A stretch of 64,000 bases of DNA from contig CAWAMJ010000006.1 of the NCBI GenBank assembly GCA_963783085.1, positions 186,001 to 250,000 of the forward strand. The letters run 5' to 3'. This DNA is from CAVYUC01 sp963783085. Lineage in GTDB: Bacteria; Bacteroidota; Bacteroidia; Bacteroidales; Prolixibacteraceae. The notes under the pieces are model-generated. The model searched no databases and was not told the origin of the DNA. It saw only the letters and a list, made by a program, of their open reading frames with translations. Positions within the stretch are counted from its first letter, which is position 1, and every line of letters starts with the position of its first letter. The position numbers and the translations under genes were made by a program. Below are positions 33,030 to 42,256 of the stretch, one piece after another.

Positions 33030-34013
33030 ATGACTTATTTACCACAGGAAAATCGTTACGATTCAATGAAGTACAACCGGTGCGGCAAATGGGGTTTGAA
33101 GCTGCCCGCAGTTTCGCTCGGATTATGGCATAATTTCGGCGGAGTAGATGTTTTGGAGAATGGCCGCGCCATGCTGCACCGCGCATTTGATTTGGGGATC
33201 ACGCATTTCGACTTAGCTAATAATTATGGTCCGCCGCCCGGATCAGCAGAAGAGAATTTTGGAAGGATTTTGAAACAGGATTTCCGGGCTTACCGTGACG
33301 AATTGATTATTTCATCGAAAGCCGGTTACCTGATGTGGCCGGGACCTTACGGCGAGTGGGGGAGTCGAAAATATGTTTTGGCCAGCCTCAACCAAAGCCT
33401 GAAAAGAATGGGCCTGGAATATGTTGATATTTTCTATTCACATCGCCCGGACCCGGATACACCGCTCGAAGAAACGATGATGGCGCTCGACCAGGCGGTG
33501 CGTTCCGGAAAAGCGCTGTATGCGGGAATTTCAAATTACCCTCCCGATATGACTCGCGAAGCCTCAAAAATTTTAAAAGATTTGGGCACGCCTTGTTTAA
33601 TTCATCAGCCGCGTTATTCAATGTTCGAGCGATGGGTGGAGGAAAGCCTGCTCGATGTTCTGGAAGAGGAAGGAATTGGTTGTATCCCATTTTCGCCGCT
33701 GGCGCAGGGGCTGCTTACAGACAAATACATCGACGGGATACCTGATAATTCCAGGGCGGTACGCAGTATCTTTCTTCAAAAGGAAGATGTGGAGGCAGCC
33801 CACGATAAAATTGTGGCGTTAAATAAAATAGCTAAACATCGCGGGCAGTCGTTGGCACAGATGGCGCTGGCATGGGTGTTAAAAGATAAACGAATAACTT
33901 CCGTTTTGATTGGCGCCAGTTCCGTAAAACAAGTGGAAGATAACGTGGAAACACTCCAAAAACTTGATTTTTCTGAAAGTGAACTGAACTCGATTGAAAT
34001 GGTTTTGAAATAA
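33030..34013 (+). CDS. Aldo/keto reductase (YghZ/GAP-reductase type)
   Basis: NADPH-dependent TIM-barrel oxidoreductase of the L-glyceraldehyde-3-phosphate reductase branch. The family start is clear: MKYNRCGKWGLKLPAVSLGLWHNFGG, ITHFDLANNYGPPPGSAEENFGRIL with the Asp/Tyr/Lys catalytic set (Asp of DLAN, Tyr of NNYG, Lys of SSKAGY), and PFSPLAQGLLTDKY near the cofactor site. The length of 327 is as expected. It is alone, divergent from the DUF5723 gene, and followed by a clear terminator. Confidence 0.93.
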   Translation: MTYLPQENRYDSMKYNRCGKWGLKLPAVSLGLWHNFGGVDVLENGRAMLHRAFDLGITHFDLANNYGPPPGSAEENFGRILKQDFRAYRDELIISSKAGYLMWPGPYGEWGSRKYVLASLNQSLKRMGLEYVDIFYSHRPDPDTPLEETMMALDQAVRSGKALYAGISNYPPDMTREASKILKDLGTPCLIHQPRYSMFERWVEESLLDVLEEEGIGCIPFSPLAQGLLTDKYIDGIPDNSRAVRSIFLQKEDVEAAHDKIVALNKIAKHRGQSLAQMALAWVLKDKRITSVLIGASSVKQVEDNVETLQKLDFSESELNSIEMVLK

Positions 34014-34026
34014 TTCATCCGTTACA

Positions 34027-34070
34027 ACCATAAAAAAAGCTCGTCGTTGCTGATGAGCTTTTTTTATGGT
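34027..34070. terminator. Bidirectional terminator
   Basis: ACCAT plus AAAAAAAGCTCGTC, a 6-base loop, then GATGAGCTTTTTTT plus ATGGT form a 19-bp stem with one G-T pair and T/A runs on both sides. It ends the aldo/keto reductase transcript and the convergent small membrane gene. Confidence 0.88.
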
Positions 34071-34085
34071 ATTTTCATTTTCCGG

Positions 34086-34253
34086 TTACATGCCAAAAAG
34101 CATTTCGGCACACCAGAAAAGGGCAAAAATAAATGCCACACCCGTAATTGCACCTGCTGCCAGCGAGAGCAACAATATTACCGGTACCTGTTGTTTTCCG
34201 TTCTCGGAATTCGTTTTGATTACAATTTGATTTTCACTTGACTTTGTCTCCAT
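34086..34253 (-). CDS. 55-residue single-helix membrane protein
   Basis: ATG at 34253 and stop at 34086-34088 give 55 residues: METKSSENQIVIKT, a polar lead, then one hydrophobic helix (VILLLSLAAGAITGVAFIFALFW) and a short end. It lies between a bidirectional terminator and the next gene, with an A-rich region upstream (34254-34330). It resembles the small membrane proteins common in Bacteroidota operons but I do not recognise the family. Confidence 0.7.
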   Translation of the reverse strand: METKSSENQIVIKTNSENGKQQVPVILLLSLAAGAITGVAFIFALFWCAEMLFGM

Positions 34254-34489
34254 ATGTTTGTTTTTTCGAGTAAAAAAGACTAAAAAGTCTTTTGCAAAAG
34301 TATAGTTTTTTTTAAAGATGAAATTTTTAAATGCAGGATTTTCAACCTGTTAAAGTACTGTTAATGTAATTTTAATTACAAGTTAACACATTTCAGTCAG
34401 AAATGGTTTATCCGAAGTATTTTTTTATGAACAGGATTCAACTGGCAGATTTCGGGTGCAGTGCAATTGCAACGATAGAAAAAATGAGC

Positions 34490-35509
34490 TTAAACAGCCG
34501 ATTCAAATTGCTTCAAAAAGCGAATGTCATTTTCGAAATAATGTCTGATATCCTTGATTCCGTACCGGAGCATGGCAATGCGCTCGATACCCATTCCAAA
34601 AGCGAAACCGGTGTATTTTTTACTATCAATGTTACATGCTTCCAGAACGTTTGGATCGACCATGCCACAGCCGAGGATTTCAAGCCAGCCGGTATATTTG
34701 CATACGTTACAACCTTTACCGCCACAAATCGAACAACTCACATCCATCTCTGCACTGGGCTCGGTAAAAGGAAAATAGGAGGGTCGCAGCCTGATTTGCG
34801 TATGCTCGCCAAACAGTTCTTTGGCAAAGTACAGCAAGGTTTGTTTCAGGTCGGCAAACGAAACATTTTCGTCCACATACAAGCCTTCCACCTGGTGAAA
34901 AATACAATGCGAACGTGCGGAAATGGCTTCATTCCGGAAAACCCGTCCGGGGAAAATCATTCGGATGGGCGGCTGTGTACGTTCCATTACCCTGATTTGT
35001 ACGCTTGATGTATGGGTACGCAACAGTACATCCGGATTTTTTTCGATAAAAAAAGTATCCTGCATATCGCGCGCCGGATGTTCCGGAGGGAAATTCAAGG
35101 CTGAAAAAACATGCCAGTCGTCTTCAATTTCCGGTCCTTCTGCAACTGCAAAACCAAGCCGGCCAAAAATATTTATGATTTCATTTTTGATTAGCGCCAG
35201 TGGATGACGGGTACCCAGGTTCATTGGCTCTCCGGGTCTGGTTAAATCTATCCCGGCTACTTTCGGACCCGAATGCTGAAATGAATCGCGCAGGCTGTTT
35301 ATTTTTTCCAGCGCAAAATTTTTCAAATCGTTAATGGACTTTCCAACCTCCTTTTTTTGTTCGGGCGGCACATTTTTGAAATCATTAAAGAGCTGATTAA
35401 TGCTGCCTTTTTTGCTGATAAACTTTACGCGTAGTTCTTCAACTTCCTCCATTGAAGATGCTGTTGCCCGTTCCAGTTCCTGATGCAAAGCCTTAATTTT
35501 ATCTATCAT
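34490..35509 (-). CDS. pheS: Phenylalanyl-tRNA synthetase alpha subunit
   Basis: Alpha chain of the alpha2beta2 enzyme that charges tRNA-Phe. The N-terminal coiled-coil (MIDKIKALHQELERATASSMEEVEEL) and the class II catalytic core are visible: LGTRHPLALI, RTHTSSVQIRVM, FPGRVFRNEAISARSHCIFHQVEGLYVDE, PTEPSAEMDVSC-type segment and the final GFAFGMGIERIAML. The start at 35509 (MIDKIK) fits the family; the open frame extends 21 codons further upstream. The beta-subunit gene is not in the window. Confidence 0.96.
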   Translation of the reverse strand: MIDKIKALHQELERATASSMEEVEELRVKFISKKGSINQLFNDFKNVPPEQKKEVGKSINDLKNFALEKINSLRDSFQHSGPKVAGIDLTRPGEPMNLGTRHPLALIKNEIINIFGRLGFAVAEGPEIEDDWHVFSALNFPPEHPARDMQDTFFIEKNPDVLLRTHTSSVQIRVMERTQPPIRMIFPGRVFRNEAISARSHCIFHQVEGLYVDENVSFADLKQTLLYFAKELFGEHTQIRLRPSYFPFTEPSAEMDVSCSICGGKGCNVCKYTGWLEILGCGMVDPNVLEACNIDSKKYTGFAFGMGIERIAMLRYGIKDIRHYFENDIRFLKQFESAV

Positions 35510-35688
35510 CTTTTCGCTTGTATACGATTTGAGCGCACAAAGATAATCATTCAAAAATAAATGCACATTCAATAAAGAAACGAAACCGGGTAAACAAAGA
35601 TTTAAAAAATCTGTTTGATTTCATTAAAATTCAGCGCCTTGATAGGATTGGTGATTGTTTTTTTAACTTTAAGATTTAACATTGAAAA

Positions 35689-36390
35689 ATGAAGAAGCCC
35701 GGAATTTTCCAGAAACGTATTGGTTATTCGAATGTTATCATCATTGAAAACGGGAGAAATTCCATCCTTGTAGATACCGGCGTACGCGGAAATTTTCATC
35801 AGATTAAAGCAATGTTGCGGGTTCTGGGATTAAAGCCGGAGAATATCAGGTTAATTATTTTAACGCATGTGCATTACGATCACACCGGCAATCTGCGTCG
35901 GATAGCAGATTTAACCGGCGCAGAAGTTCTTGTTCACCGGGAAGAATATGAAAATCTGAAAATCGGGTACAAATCAATTCCCCGCGGAACAAGGCCGGTA
36001 ACAAAAGTTATTTCGCAATTGGGGCGGATTATTATGCCCAAATTTGCATCGCCAAAACCCTTTACAGCTACTTTGGTAAATACAGGTGAATTTGATTTAT
36101 CCGGCTATGGGTTCGACGCCAAAGTTATTTCAACACCCGGGCATTCTTCGGGTTCGCAATCGGTAGTGCTGGGGAAAACGTTGATTGCGGGCGATGCTTT
36201 TATCAACATCAGGAACGGGATAATATTCCCGCCTTTTGCCGATGACCCGGTTTTGTTACTCAAAACCTGGAAGAATATATACAGCTTGGGAATCGAGGAA
36301 ATTTACCACGGGCATGGTCCAAAATTGAAAGTAGAAAAAACATATCCGGTGTTCGAGTATTGGAAAAAGAAGTTACGGGCTGACGTTTAA
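35689..36390 (+). CDS. MBL-fold metallo-hydrolase
   Basis: Metallo-beta-lactamase fold. The metal-binding motif is THVHYDHTG (His60, His62, Asp64, His65), with further ligands in TPGHSSGSQS, AGDAF and YHGHGP. Such enzymes hydrolyse thioesters, lactones or similar; the substrate is unknown. The 233-residue length is typical of glyoxalase II-like or lactonase-like members. The stop overlaps the convergent sulfatase stop by 4 bases. Confidence 0.9.
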   Translation: MKKPGIFQKRIGYSNVIIIENGRNSILVDTGVRGNFHQIKAMLRVLGLKPENIRLIILTHVHYDHTGNLRRIADLTGAEVLVHREEYENLKIGYKSIPRGTRPVTKVISQLGRIIMPKFASPKPFTATLVNTGEFDLSGYGFDAKVISTPGHSSGSQSVVLGKTLIAGDAFINIRNGIIFPPFADDPVLLLKTWKNIYSLGIEEIYHGHGPKLKVEKTYPVFEYWKKKLRADV

Positions 36391-37877
36391 TTTTCGGTTG
36401 ATTTAATTGAATCGGTTCTGTCCCAGGTATAATTCCACATTTGCATGTATTTTTCTCCCGGTAAAAATTCATCGTTGGTTTTTCGTAACAAATTTTGAAG
36501 TTGTTCCTCCAAATCCGATTGGATAAAAATGTATTCGTCGGCGCCGATTAAATTATTCATTTGAAACGGATCAACCAGATTATCGTAGAGTAGCCATGGC
36601 CCGTTCAAATCGCGGACATAGGTGAACCTTTTCGTTCGTACACCCCGAAATTCGCGGCCTCCGTTTTGGTAATTCCACTGGTGAAACGGAACCGGACACT
36701 GAATTAATACCGCTTCGTTTGCAGGTCTTTCTTCACCGGTAATTACTTTCGAATAATCTGTTCCTTCAATGGTCGCAGGTATATTAATCCCGGAAAGGCC
36801 AAGCAACGTGGGCAAAATATCGGGCGTGTTTACCGGCATCTCGATCATTTTTTGCGACCTGCCCAATTTTTCAGGATACCGCAAAAGAAAGGGGATCCTC
36901 AGCGATTCGTCCCAGGGTTTTTGTTTTTTCTCCAATCCGTGTGAATATAACATATCGCCATGATCGGAAGTGAAAACAAACAGGGTATTTTCCGCAATTC
37001 CATTATCATCGATGGCCGCCAGCAGATTTTTCATGCAGTCGTCGAGCGCAGAAATATGAGCGTAATAACCTGCAATGTCGGAACGTGCTTTTTCCCGCAG
37101 TTCATCCGGAACATTTGCCCGGATATTAATCTGATCCGGTGTATACATTCGACGGTATTTTTCGGGTGCTGTATGATATGGAGCATGTGGCGGCCCCCAT
37201 GAGAGAAACAACAGAAAAGGTTTGTCGCCTTTTGCTTTTTCATTGATGTACCTGACAGCGGAACTGGTTTGTGCAATCGCATCATATTCCGGCCATTTTA
37301 AACGGGTTGGAGTGTCTTCATAATAAAAGGATTGGTTATAATCGTGCGTACATTCCAGCACTTGCCAGAAATCGAATCCCTGGCGCCGTTCTTTGGGAAT
37401 GAATTTTAGCCGCGCTTCGAACGTATCTTCGCCCGGTTCGTGCCCGTTTAAATGCCATTTTCCGATGTAGCCGGTTTCGTAACCTGCTTTTTTAAATATT
37501 TTTGCAACAGTATTTGCCTCCGGATCAAGCGGTTTGTCGTTGTAAAAGATGCCATGCGTGAGGGGGTATTGTCCGGTGAGCAAAGTTGCCCGGTATGGAC
37601 AACAAACCGGGCAGCCCGAAACAGCATTTGTAAATATTACGCTCTCTTTTGCGAGTTTATCGATGGCAGGCGTTTGAACAACAGCATTTCCTGCATAACC
37701 AACATCCTGTGCGCGCCACTGATCGGCAAACACAAAAATGATGTTGGGCCGTTGCACTTTCTGTCGGGAACAGCCCAGCATCAGAACAAAAACAAGACTC
37801 AGAAAAATCTTTATAAAAGAAATCCTGTGAATTTGAGATTTATTTAGGAGCTTCTTCAAAGATTTTTCTAATGTCAT
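36387..37877 (-). CDS. Sulfatase lipoprotein (formylglycine type)
   Basis: Type I sulfatase. The maturation motif is C-C-P-Y-R (Cys92-Cys93-Pro94-Tyr95-Arg96) followed by ATLLTGQ; the first Cys is the expected formylglycine site. Metal ligands come from FADQWRAQD (Asp52) and later SDHGDML. The N-terminus is hydrophobic and ends in a lipobox LMLGC-S (Cys36), so it is probably outer-membrane or periplasm anchored. It likely removes sulfate from glycans. The start at 37877 overlaps a small upstream gene by 38 bases. Confidence 0.92.
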   Translation of the reverse strand: MTLEKSLKKLLNKSQIHRISFIKIFLSLVFVLMLGCSRQKVQRPNIIFVFADQWRAQDVGYAGNAVVQTPAIDKLAKESVIFTNAVSGCPVCCPYRATLLTGQYPLTHGIFYNDKPLDPEANTVAKIFKKAGYETGYIGKWHLNGHEPGEDTFEARLKFIPKERRQGFDFWQVLECTHDYNQSFYYEDTPTRLKWPEYDAIAQTSSAVRYINEKAKGDKPFLLFLSWGPPHAPYHTAPEKYRRMYTPDQINIRANVPDELREKARSDIAGYYAHISALDDCMKNLLAAIDDNGIAENTLFVFTSDHGDMLYSHGLEKKQKPWDESLRIPFLLRYPEKLGRSQKMIEMPVNTPDILPTLLGLSGINIPATIEGTDYSKVITGEERPANEAVLIQCPVPFHQWNYQNGGREFRGVRTKRFTYVRDLNGPWLLYDNLVDPFQMNNLIGADEYIFIQSDLEEQLQNLLRKTNDEFLPGEKYMQMWNYTWDRTDSIKSTEN

Positions 37878-37986
37878 TATTGTTACCTTTCATCGCTTTT
37901 TTTTCGCGCTTTTCAGCCCTTCTTTCCTTTAAGCTTTTTTTAGGCGCTTTTTTTGAGTTTTTTGGCGTCTCATGAAATTTAGACAT
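37840..37986 (-). CDS. 48-residue basic protein overlapping the sulfatase start
   Basis: ATG at 37986 and stop at 37840-37842 give 48 residues: MSKFHETPKNSKKAPKKSLKERRAEKREKK and then DIRKIFEEAPK. It is strongly Lys/Arg-rich and has no hydrophobic helix. It overlaps the first 38 bases of the sulfatase in another frame, which points to translational coupling or to a later real sulfatase start. Not a recognised family; low-complexity basic tails are prone to be chance, so confidence is moderate. Confidence 0.5.
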   Translation of the reverse strand: MSKFHETPKNSKKAPKKSLKERRAEKREKKAMKGNNNDIRKIFEEAPK

Positions 37987-38199
37987 GGCTTACAATTTTT
38001 AAAGTATAACCTGAATTTATTTCATCACGATGCAAAATTACGGTGAAAATTTGTTCCGTACTTCAACCGGCAGGTAAAAAATTAATTTCTTGTTGATCGG
38101 ATGTCAATTGGGATTGTCTCATCCCGAAAAGTTTCACAATCGGGATTAATTCGACTAACTATTTTCAGTTCGCGGTGCTCCTGAAAACAGAGTCTCATT

Positions 38200-38229
38200 A
38201 AAAAGGCGGCACCTAAAAAAGATGCCGCC
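38200..38229 (-). terminator. Terminator-like hairpin, minus strand
   Basis: GGCGGCA, an 11-base loop, TGCCGCC and then TTTTTA on the minus strand make a rho-independent terminator about 170 bases after the mtnP stop. The 37987-38395 interval holds no gene. Besides this hairpin it has a second small stem (AGCCAT/ATGGCT at 38240-38261), so a small transcript cannot be excluded. Confidence 0.6.
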
Positions 38230-38395
38230 GGGAAATGATAGCCATACGAAGCAGGATGGCTGAATTTATGTAGAACTAACTGAACGTTTTAAAACAATAA
38301 TGTCTTAAAACAACACAAGATCGTTCACAAGTTTTGTGCCAAAACTGTATGAAAAGAATGATGTTTTATTCCAGATCAAAGGCTTTTAACCAAAT

Positions 38396-39142
38396 TCAGA
38401 ATTGAGATATGGTTTTCAGAAGAAGTTGAATTACATTTTCCACGTTCCGGTTGAACACATTCAAAACTTCTTCCCAGGTGACTGGTTCTTCATCGGTTTT
38501 CCAGCAGTCGTAATCGGTGCTGAGCGCAACTGATGCGTATGGGATTTCCAGTTCGTTGGCCAGAATACATTCCGGCGCCACTGACATGTTGATAACGTCA
38601 GCTCCCCAGGTTCGAAACATATTCGATTCGGCACGGCTTGAAAATCGGGGCCCCTCGATTGTTACAACCGTTCCTGCCGGATGAAATTTTAAGTTTAATT
38701 CACGTGCCGACTGAATCAGTTTATTTCGTAATGCTTCATCAAAAGGATCGGCCATGGGCGTATGTTTTAATACACCAGCCTGAAAAGAATCGAAAAAGGT
38801 AATTTCGCGGTGACGGGTAAAATCGATGAACTGATCGAGAATAACAAAATCCCCTCGTTTAATTTCTTCGCGAAGGCTTCCGCAGGCAGTTGTGGTTAAA
38901 ATGTGGGTACATTCCAGTTTTTGAATGGCCCAAATATTTGCCCGGTTATTTACTTTCGAAGGAGGGATGGAATGATCATATCCGTGGCGCGATAAAATGG
39001 CAACTTTGGTTCCGTGAATTTGTCCGGTTTTAAAATCGGAAGAAGGATTGCCAAATGGCGTATCGACATGAACTGTTTCAGGATTTTTAAGAATATTTGG
39101 ATCTTCAAGTCCGGAACCGCCAATGATTGCAATTTTTGTCAT
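38396..39142 (-). CDS. mtnP: S-methyl-5'-thioadenosine phosphorylase
   Basis: Cleaves methylthioadenosine to adenine and methylthioribose-1-phosphate in methionine salvage. The purine-nucleoside-phosphorylase pattern is clear: IAIIGGSGLED, LSRHGYDHSIPPSKVNNRANI, TTACGSLREEI, TIEGPRFSSRAESNM and NMSVAPECILANEL. The 248-residue length fits. It overlaps mtnA by 4 bases and is transcribed after it. Confidence 0.93.
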   Translation of the reverse strand: MTKIAIIGGSGLEDPNILKNPETVHVDTPFGNPSSDFKTGQIHGTKVAILSRHGYDHSIPPSKVNNRANIWAIQKLECTHILTTTACGSLREEIKRGDFVILDQFIDFTRHREITFFDSFQAGVLKHTPMADPFDEALRNKLIQSARELNLKFHPAGTVVTIEGPRFSSRAESNMFRTWGADVINMSVAPECILANELEIPYASVALSTDYDCWKTDEEPVTWEEVLNVFNRNVENVIQLLLKTISQF

Positions 39143-40245
39143 AGTTCTGATTTTTCAGGAAAAAGTTTGATTATGCTTTTTTTGTTGGCTGCGCAAATTC
39201 CCCGTTCAGTTATAATTCCGGTAACGAGCCTTGCCGGCGTAACATCGAAACCAAAATTCACAGCTTTGCTTTTTTCGGGAATTAAGCGCACCGATTGAAT
39301 TTTGCTGCCGGTCCAGCCTTCAATTTCAGCTACCTCCTGCTGGTCCCGTTCTTCAATGGGAATTTCTTTCAATCCATCGTTAAGTTTCCAGTCGATGGTG
39401 GAAGAAGGAAGCGCAGCATAAAACGGAATGTTATTATCTTTTGCTGCCAGTGCTTTCAGGTAAGTCCCGATTTTGTTGGCCACATCGCCTGAAATTGTGG
39501 TACGATCGCTGCCGACTATTACCAAATCAACTTTTCCGTGTTGCATCAAATGGCCGCCGGTATTATCGGGAATAACAGTATGCGAAATTCCTTCTTCACC
39601 CAATTCGAAGGCGGTTAAGCGGGCGCCCTGGTTTCGTGGGCGGGTTTCGTCCACCCAAACATGCACCGGAATTCCTTTCAAATGCGCTTTGTAAATTGGC
39701 GCGGTAGCCGTCCCCCAGTCGATGCAGGCCAGCCAGCCGGCGTTACAATGGGTTAAAACATTCACAGTCCTGTTGGTTTTGCTGAAAATTTCTTCGATGA
39801 TTTCACCGCCAAATTCCCCGATTTTTTCGCTGTAATCGATTTCTTTCTGCTTCAATTCGTGTGCTTTATCCAACACCAGGTGAATAAAGCCGGGATTTGA
39901 TCTTTCTTTTACAATCAGGTTCAGCATTTCATCAACTGCAAATGCAAGGTTCACCGCTGTTGGTCGTGCCGATTTTAAATAATCCGCTTTTTCACGGATG
40001 TATTTTTCAAGAGTTCCACCTTTCAATTCGAGCAATGCGAGGTACATTCCGTATGCGGCTGTCACTCCGATTAGTGGCGCACCGCGAACCACCATTTCGC
40101 GAATGGCAAAAAAAGTATCGTCAACGGTTTTTAAGTCCATAATTTCAAATTGAAAAGGCAGTTTTCGCTGATCGATTACCTGAACAATTTCGGGATTGTT
40201 TTCTTTTAACCAAATGGTATGGAATTGTTTACCATGAATTTTCAC
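39139..40245 (-). CDS. mtnA: Methylthioribose-1-phosphate isomerase
   Basis: Isomerises methylthioribose-1-phosphate to methylthioribulose-1-phosphate. Marker segments: VRGAPLIGVTAAYGMYLAL, SARPTAVNLAFAVDEM, VLTHCNAGWLA (catalytic Cys), DETRPRNQGARLTAFEL and VIVGSDRTTISGDVANKIGTY (catalytic Asp). The pair mtnA-mtnP covers only the first two salvage steps; the later genes (mtnB, mtnC, mtnD) are not in the window. Confidence 0.95.
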   Translation of the reverse strand: MKIHGKQFHTIWLKENNPEIVQVIDQRKLPFQFEIMDLKTVDDTFFAIREMVVRGAPLIGVTAAYGMYLALLELKGGTLEKYIREKADYLKSARPTAVNLAFAVDEMLNLIVKERSNPGFIHLVLDKAHELKQKEIDYSEKIGEFGGEIIEEIFSKTNRTVNVLTHCNAGWLACIDWGTATAPIYKAHLKGIPVHVWVDETRPRNQGARLTAFELGEEGISHTVIPDNTGGHLMQHGKVDLVIVGSDRTTISGDVANKIGTYLKALAAKDNNIPFYAALPSSTIDWKLNDGLKEIPIEERDQQEVAEIEGWTGSKIQSVRLIPEKSKAVNFGFDVTPARLVTGIITERGICAANKKSIIKLFPEKSEL

Positions 40246-40292
40246 CGGTTTTGTTTTAAATTTTTATATTCGCAAACTTAAAAATAAATCGA

Positions 40293-40916
40293 ATGAAACC
40301 TGATCTTACCGGCATAAAGAACATCATTTTTGATTTGGGAAATGTACTGTTGAACCTCGACTTCGGCGCATCGATAAAAACATTTCATCAACTTGGTCTC
40401 GACGAAAAGGTGGTTGACAAACAACAGGCTTATGCCGATCCGGTGTTTTACGATCTGGAAACCGGTCGGATTTCTCCGGAGGAATTCAGAAAACGCGTGC
40501 GGGAAATTCTTGGTAATCCGAATGCCTCCGACCAGCAAATCGACGATGCCTGGTATGCCATGATTTTGGATGTTCCGGCTAACCGGGTAAAGTTGGTACA
40601 GGAATTAAGCAATGAGTACAACGTTTATCTTTTTAGCAATACCAATCAAATTCATATTGAAAGGCTCCATAAAGAATTTAAACAGCAACATGGAATTGAT
40701 TTCCCGTCGCTTTTTGTAAAAGATTATTATTCGTTTGAAATCGGCGAACGCAAACCTGAACTGGAATCCTATTGGAAAGTAATTAATTTGGCGGGAATCG
40801 ATCCGCAGGAATCGCTGTTCATCGACGATTTGGAGAAAAATATTGCAGGAGCTCAAAAAGCAGGTTTAAAAACTTTTTGGTTGAATGGTGGGAAAGAACT
40901 GACCGGTATTTTTTGA
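40293..40916 (+). CDS. HAD-IA phosphatase (YihX-like)
   Basis: HAD hydrolase with nucleophile motif IIFDLGNVLLNLD, the YihX-type form in which the second Asp position is Gly. Motif II is LFSNTN and motif IV is FIDDLEKNIAGAQKAG. The cap region between about residues 20 and 90 is helical. YihX-like enzymes dephosphorylate sugar phosphates such as alpha-glucose-1-phosphate; the substrate here is unknown. It is divergent from mtnA and convergent with the cyclophilin fusion. Confidence 0.88.
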   Translation: MKPDLTGIKNIIFDLGNVLLNLDFGASIKTFHQLGLDEKVVDKQQAYADPVFYDLETGRISPEEFRKRVREILGNPNASDQQIDDAWYAMILDVPANRVKLVQELSNEYNVYLFSNTNQIHIERLHKEFKQQHGIDFPSLFVKDYYSFEIGERKPELESYWKVINLAGIDPQESLFIDDLEKNIAGAQKAGLKTFWLNGGKELTGIF

Positions 40917-40924
40917 TTAAACTG

Positions 40925-42253
40925 CTATTTCAGAATTGTAACTTCTTTTAACCTGATATCTTCCAGTGGCCGCCATTCTTTGTCGGTTTCCACTTTCACG
41001 ATTTTATCCACCACATCCATTCCTGAAACCACTTCGCCAAATACGGTATACGAACCGTCCAAATGCGGCGCACCGCCAACCGTTTTGTAAACCTGGCGTT
41101 GTTCGGGGCTGAATTTGTAGTTGTTATCTTCTTCGATTTCATCCAGTTCCTTGTCGAAATATCTGCGGCCCGATACGATGTAAAACTGTGATCCATCGCT
41201 GCGGAGGCGCTGGTTTTTTGTGTCGGGTTTTCGTGGCGAACCGATTGCCCCGCGTTTGTGGTACAATCCCGGAACAATATGGGCCGGCAGCGTGTAACCC
41301 GGCCCCTTCCAGCCAACAATGTCACCCTCCTCTGCATAACGTGTATCGGCGGCGCCGGTTTGAATCCCAAAATCGGGAATCACCCGGTGAATCAGCAGGC
41401 TGTCATAAAAATTTTCCTTTACCAGCCGAATAAAATTATCGCGGTACTGAGGAGTTTCATTGAACAATCGGATGGTTATATTTCCCATATCTGTTTTCAG
41501 TACCAATCCCCTGATTTTCCGGTTTTCTGCAGCTACTTTTTCGTTCGAAAACGAACGGAGCGATTCCAGTGTTTCCGGTTCCTCTTTTTTATTTGAAAGC
41601 AAATCGGCGATGTAAAACGAAGGAATGACAAAACTTTGTTCCTCATAGCTTACAACATCAGAATAAGCCAATCCCATGGCGTTTTTATTCGATACAAAAA
41701 CGGGAGTGCCAAATGTTTTTTTTCTGATTTTGTTGGTGATGCGATACAACTTATTTCCCTGAACGGTGGTGAGGTTTAGCATTTTGCCGGTAAGTAACTG
41801 AATGGTTTTGGAAGGAGTTAGTGAAATGTAGGAAGTTTTTGCCGAATTTGGCGCTGTTCCGGGAAGCAGTTCGATGGGTTTTCGTTCCACTCCGTCTACT
41901 TTCAGAATAATTAAGTCGTTAATACGATCGAAGGCAACATATTTGTCAGCCCGAAATTTTTCGTTGGTATCAAATGGCGAAACGCTGACATTATCGGCAT
42001 TGCTAATCAGCGAATATTTGGTGACGAGCAAATCTTCGCCAATAAAAAATCCTTGCCCCGATTCCAGAATCCGATCGCCGTCGTATGAATCGATGGTTGC
42101 TACCGATGGCATTACATCTTCCCAACCGGTTTCCTGTGTTTTATTTTCAATATTTTGTTGAGCTTTCTGCTGTCTTTCCTGATTTCTGTCTTTCTTATTG
42201 TTGCAGGAAATAAGAAACAATGCAGCAAAAAAAACGATAGATAAAAATTTCAT
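40925..42253 (-). CDS. Pseudo-trypsin/cyclophilin fusion lipoprotein
   Basis: The N-terminus is a lipoprotein signal (LFLISC-N, Cys17). Residues ~50-230 follow the trypsin-like HtrA plan: QGFFIGEDLLVT, INDLIILKVDG (the Asp of the triad) and KKTFGTPVFVSNKNAMGLAY. The active-site His is replaced (VTKYSLIS for VTNNHVV) and GNSGGP is lost, so the protease half should be inactive. Residues ~245-442 are a cyclophilin-type peptidyl-prolyl isomerase (LIHRVIPDFGIQTG, GSQFYIVSG, GEVVSGMDVVDKI). It is the last of three tandem cyclophilin genes. Likely role: periplasmic protein folding or binding. Confidence 0.85.
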   Translation of the reverse strand: MKFLSIVFFAALFLISCNNKKDRNQERQQKAQQNIENKTQETGWEDVMPSVATIDSYDGDRILESGQGFFIGEDLLVTKYSLISNADNVSVSPFDTNEKFRADKYVAFDRINDLIILKVDGVERKPIELLPGTAPNSAKTSYISLTPSKTIQLLTGKMLNLTTVQGNKLYRITNKIRKKTFGTPVFVSNKNAMGLAYSDVVSYEEQSFVIPSFYIADLLSNKKEEPETLESLRSFSNEKVAAENRKIRGLVLKTDMGNITIRLFNETPQYRDNFIRLVKENFYDSLLIHRVIPDFGIQTGAADTRYAEEGDIVGWKGPGYTLPAHIVPGLYHKRGAIGSPRKPDTKNQRLRSDGSQFYIVSGRRYFDKELDEIEEDNNYKFSPEQRQVYKTVGGAPHLDGSYTVFGEVVSGMDVVDKIVKVETDKEWRPLEDIRLKEVTILK

Positions 42254-42256
42254 TTT

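Noticed and set aside
34403..35008. 201-codon plus-strand frame opposite pheS
   Set aside because: Antisense to conserved pheS motifs; starts in an AT-rich gap without a supporting promoter.
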